Assembly (NCBI GenBank): GCA_027313705.1
Contig: DAHVDE010000023.1
Coordinates: 1-64,000 of the forward strand
Direction: 5' to 3'
Source: Actinomycetota bacterium
GTDB taxonomy: Bacteria > Actinomycetota > Actinomycetes > Streptosporangiales > Streptosporangiaceae
DNA length: 64,000 bases
Part shown: one piece after another, positions 62,065 to 64,000 of the stretch
Numbering within the stretch: the first letter of the stretch is position 1
How the letters are laid out: each line of letters begins with the position of its first letter
Notes under the pieces: model-generated
Told to the model about the DNA's origin: nothing
The model's database searches: none
What the model saw: the letters and a program-made list of their open reading frames with translations, nothing else
Position numbers and translations under genes: made by a program

Positions 62065-62439
62065 TCAGGGCAAAGGCGTGGGTAACCGCCGCGCCGAGAC
62101 CTCCTCGTCGCCGAGCAATAGGCCACTGTCGCTGCTGGCGGCGGTATGAACAAACCCTTCCGGAATTACCACGGCAGCTCTCGCCGCGTTGATAGCCGCG
62201 ACGAGCGCCGAGCCGGAATTGGCGGCACCCGGTTCGCCGTCCAGGTCATTGTCGGCCGGCACCACGGTGAGGTCGAGCGTGTGCGTCAGCACCCTCGAGT
62301 CCTTTACCACCAGGTCGGCGGACGGCGCCGTTCCCACACGCAGCTTGCCGCCGAGATCAGGACAGCTCTTATTGGCGAGGCTAATCTCCTCTTTTATGGC
62401 ACTTATAACTTCGGCTGCGAGCGGTCCTTCTCCGGCCAT
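62065..62439 (-). CDS. Hypothetical protein
   Basis: 124-aa ORF divergent from marR; codon usage plausible. Confidence 0.45.
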   Translation of the reverse strand: MAGEGPLAAEVISAIKEEISLANKSCPDLGGKLRVGTAPSADLVVKDSRVLTHTLDLTVVPADNDLDGEPGAANSGSALVAAINAARAAVVIPEGFVHTAASSDSGLLLGDEEVSARRLPTPLP

Positions 62440-62502
62440 GGCACTCTCAGCTTTCTTCCGTTATTCTCTTGCGTTCTCCTGTATTCTCCTGTCAAACCGA
62501 GA

Positions 62503-62967
62503 ATGACCAAGTACCCGTCGAAGGGACTTGCCAGCGAACCGAGCAGGCGACTTGGGTATCTGCTCAAGCACGCTCAGCTCAAGATGGCGGAAGTGAACGC
62601 CAGGACGCTTGCCCCGTACGGCATCAGCGGGCGTGAACTCGCGGTGATGCTCGTCCTCACCGGCCAGAAGCCGCCCTCTCAGCAACAGGCGGCACATCGG
62701 CTCGGCATCGACCGGACGACCATGGTCGGGCTGCTCGACGCGCTCGAAGACAAGGGCCTGGTTTCACGTCATACGGACGCCGACGACCGGCGTCGCAACG
62801 TAGTCGAGCTCACCGACGCCGGGCAAGACACGCTCCGACGGGCCGGCGCGGCGAGCGAGGAGGCTGAGCGCGAGTTCCTCGCCCCACTCAGCCCGCAGGC
62901 CGCCGAGCAGCTGAGGAATTCACTGCACGCCATCGTGCACCAGCGGCTAGCAGGGACCGATGGCTAA
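62503..62967 (+). CDS. MarR-family regulator
   Basis: GISGRELAVMLVLTGQKPPSQQQAAHRLGIDRTTMVGLLDALEDKGLVSRHTDADDRRRNVVELTDAG. Confidence 0.92.
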   Translation: MTKYPSKGLASEPSRRLGYLLKHAQLKMAEVNARTLAPYGISGRELAVMLVLTGQKPPSQQQAAHRLGIDRTTMVGLLDALEDKGLVSRHTDADDRRRNVVELTDAGQDTLRRAGAASEEAEREFLAPLSPQAAEQLRNSLHAIVHQRLAGTDG

Positions 62968-63698
62968 ACCAGGAAGGCCGGGCGTTCTCCTCCGCCGTGC
63001 ACCACCAGGGCGGCGCCGCTGACCTGCTCCGCCAAGGGTGAAGCCAGGTAAAGGCAGGCATTGGCCACGTCAAGCGGCGTGGCCATCCGCCCGAGCGGCA
63101 CCGAAGCCGCCGCAGCGGCCATCGCCTCCTCGCCGCCGTAATGCCCCGCCGAGTTCTCGGTGCCGACCAGCCCGACCACGACCGTGTTGACCCGCACCTT
63201 CGGTGCCCACTCCATCGCCAGGCTGACGGCCAGGTGCGTCAGGCCCGCCTTGGCCGCGCCGTAGGCCGCGGTTCCAGGCGAGGGCCTGGTGCCGCTGACA
63301 CTGCTGATCATGATGATCGATCCGCCGGTTCCCTCCTGCATGATGGCGTTGGCCGCCTGCGCGACGTGCAGCGGCGCGATCAGGTTGAGCTCGATAACCT
63401 TGGCGTGGAACCGCGGCGAAGCAGTCGCGGCGGGCGCGGGTGGCGCGCCGCCCGCGTTGTTCACCACCACGTCGAGTCGCCCGAATCTGGCGGCGGCCGC
63501 CCGGATGAGTGCACTGGCCTGCTCGGGGTCGCGCACGTCGGCGCGGAAGAACTCCGCCTGGCCGTCGCCTGGCTCGCTCCGCCCGCACACCAGGACCTGC
63601 GCGCCCGCAGCCAGGAAGGCTGCCGCTATCCCCGCTCCGATACCCCTGGTACCGCCGGTCACCACGACGACCTGGCCGTTGTAGTCGAGCGCGCTCAA
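62964..63698 (-). CDS. SDR-family oxidoreductase
   Basis: GQVVVVTGGTRGIGAGIAAAFLAAGAQVLVCGR, VVNNAGGAPPAP, AYGAAKAGLTHLA. Confidence 0.9.
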   Translation of the reverse strand: MSALDYNGQVVVVTGGTRGIGAGIAAAFLAAGAQVLVCGRSEPGDGQAEFFRADVRDPEQASALIRAAAARFGRLDVVVNNAGGAPPAPAATASPRFHAKVIELNLIAPLHVAQAANAIMQEGTGGSIIMISSVSGTRPSPGTAAYGAAKAGLTHLAVSLAMEWAPKVRVNTVVVGLVGTENSAGHYGGEEAMAAAAASVPLGRMATPLDVANACLYLASPLAEQVSGAALVVHGGGERPAFLV

Positions 63699-63703
63699 CG
63701 GGG

Positions 63704-64000
63704 CTAGCTGCCGGGCTCGAGCGGGTTGCGGTCCGCGAAGGTCGCCAGGCCATCGGCGAACGAGTAGATCTCTTTCCCCTCGATGAACGCGAACTGCACC
63801 TTGCTGAGCACGTCGAGCGGGTCGCCGGACCAGACCACCAGGTCGCCGTCCTTGCCGACCTCGATCGAGCCGAGCCGGTTGTCGATGCCGACGATGCGAG
63901 CCGGGTTTATCGTCAGCGCTTCGATCGCGGTGCCCGCGTCGAGTCCTTCCCTGACCGCGAAGGCGGCCTGGTGCACCAGGAAATGGATGGGAACGACGGG
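63704..64000 (-). CDS. Amidohydrolase C-terminal part, cut by the window end
   Basis: ALTINPARIVGIDNRLGSIEVGKDGDLVVWSGDPLDVLSKVQFAFIEGKEIY. Confidence 0.8.
   Translation of the reverse strand, partial: PVVPIHFLVHQAAFAVREGLDAGTAIEALTINPARIVGIDNRLGSIEVGKDGDLVVWSGDPLDVLSKVQFAFIEGKEIYSFADGLATFADRNPLEPGS

Noticed and set aside
62463-62504. TTCTCCTGT direct repeats and ATTCTC/GAGAAT half-sites before marR
   Set aside because: Half-sites too short and spacing irregular to claim an operator without comparison to orthologues.

Overview
High-GC actinobacterial chromosomal window with about 50 well-supported CDSs. From left to right: (1) a lower-GC patch with a zeta-toxin-type gene and a small downstream partner (0.7-2.1 kb); (2) a D-threonine-aldolase-like gene next to a decayed inositol-catabolism cluster (iolD, iolB, iolC, iolE-like and Gfo/Idh remnants, 3.8-7.3 kb); (3) housekeeping and accessory metabolism (PanE-like reductase, acyl-CoA ligase, ABC1 kinase, DUF2236, PAP2, PIG-L, class V aminotransferase, MFS, P450-like, GST, lysA); (4) a compact gene set at 24.2-31.7 kb encoding a Tat-exported, extremely Cys-rich protein resembling methylamine dehydrogenase light chain, with MauE-like and MauD/TlpA-like maturation proteins, next to a divergent adaptor / ABC ATPase / permease set whose ATPase has lost its Walker A lysine and H-loop histidine (best candidate for an undescribed system); (5) AcuC-like, DUF885, PaiB-like, DUF1918, DUF2267 and baeRF-like genes, then a thioredoxin / CstR-like repressor / CtpE-like P-type ATPase operon behind a perfect GATACCC-N4-GGGTATC palindrome; (6) glycerate kinase, an MshC/CysRS-like ligase, pgi, gnd, rpiA, zwf, a GCS2-like ligase and a MalY/PatB-like aminotransferase; (7) two ABC-2 exporters, TetR/MarR regulators and several SDRs. 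No CRISPR array, rRNA, tRNA or prophage was recognised. All family calls come from reading translated motifs; no database search was run.
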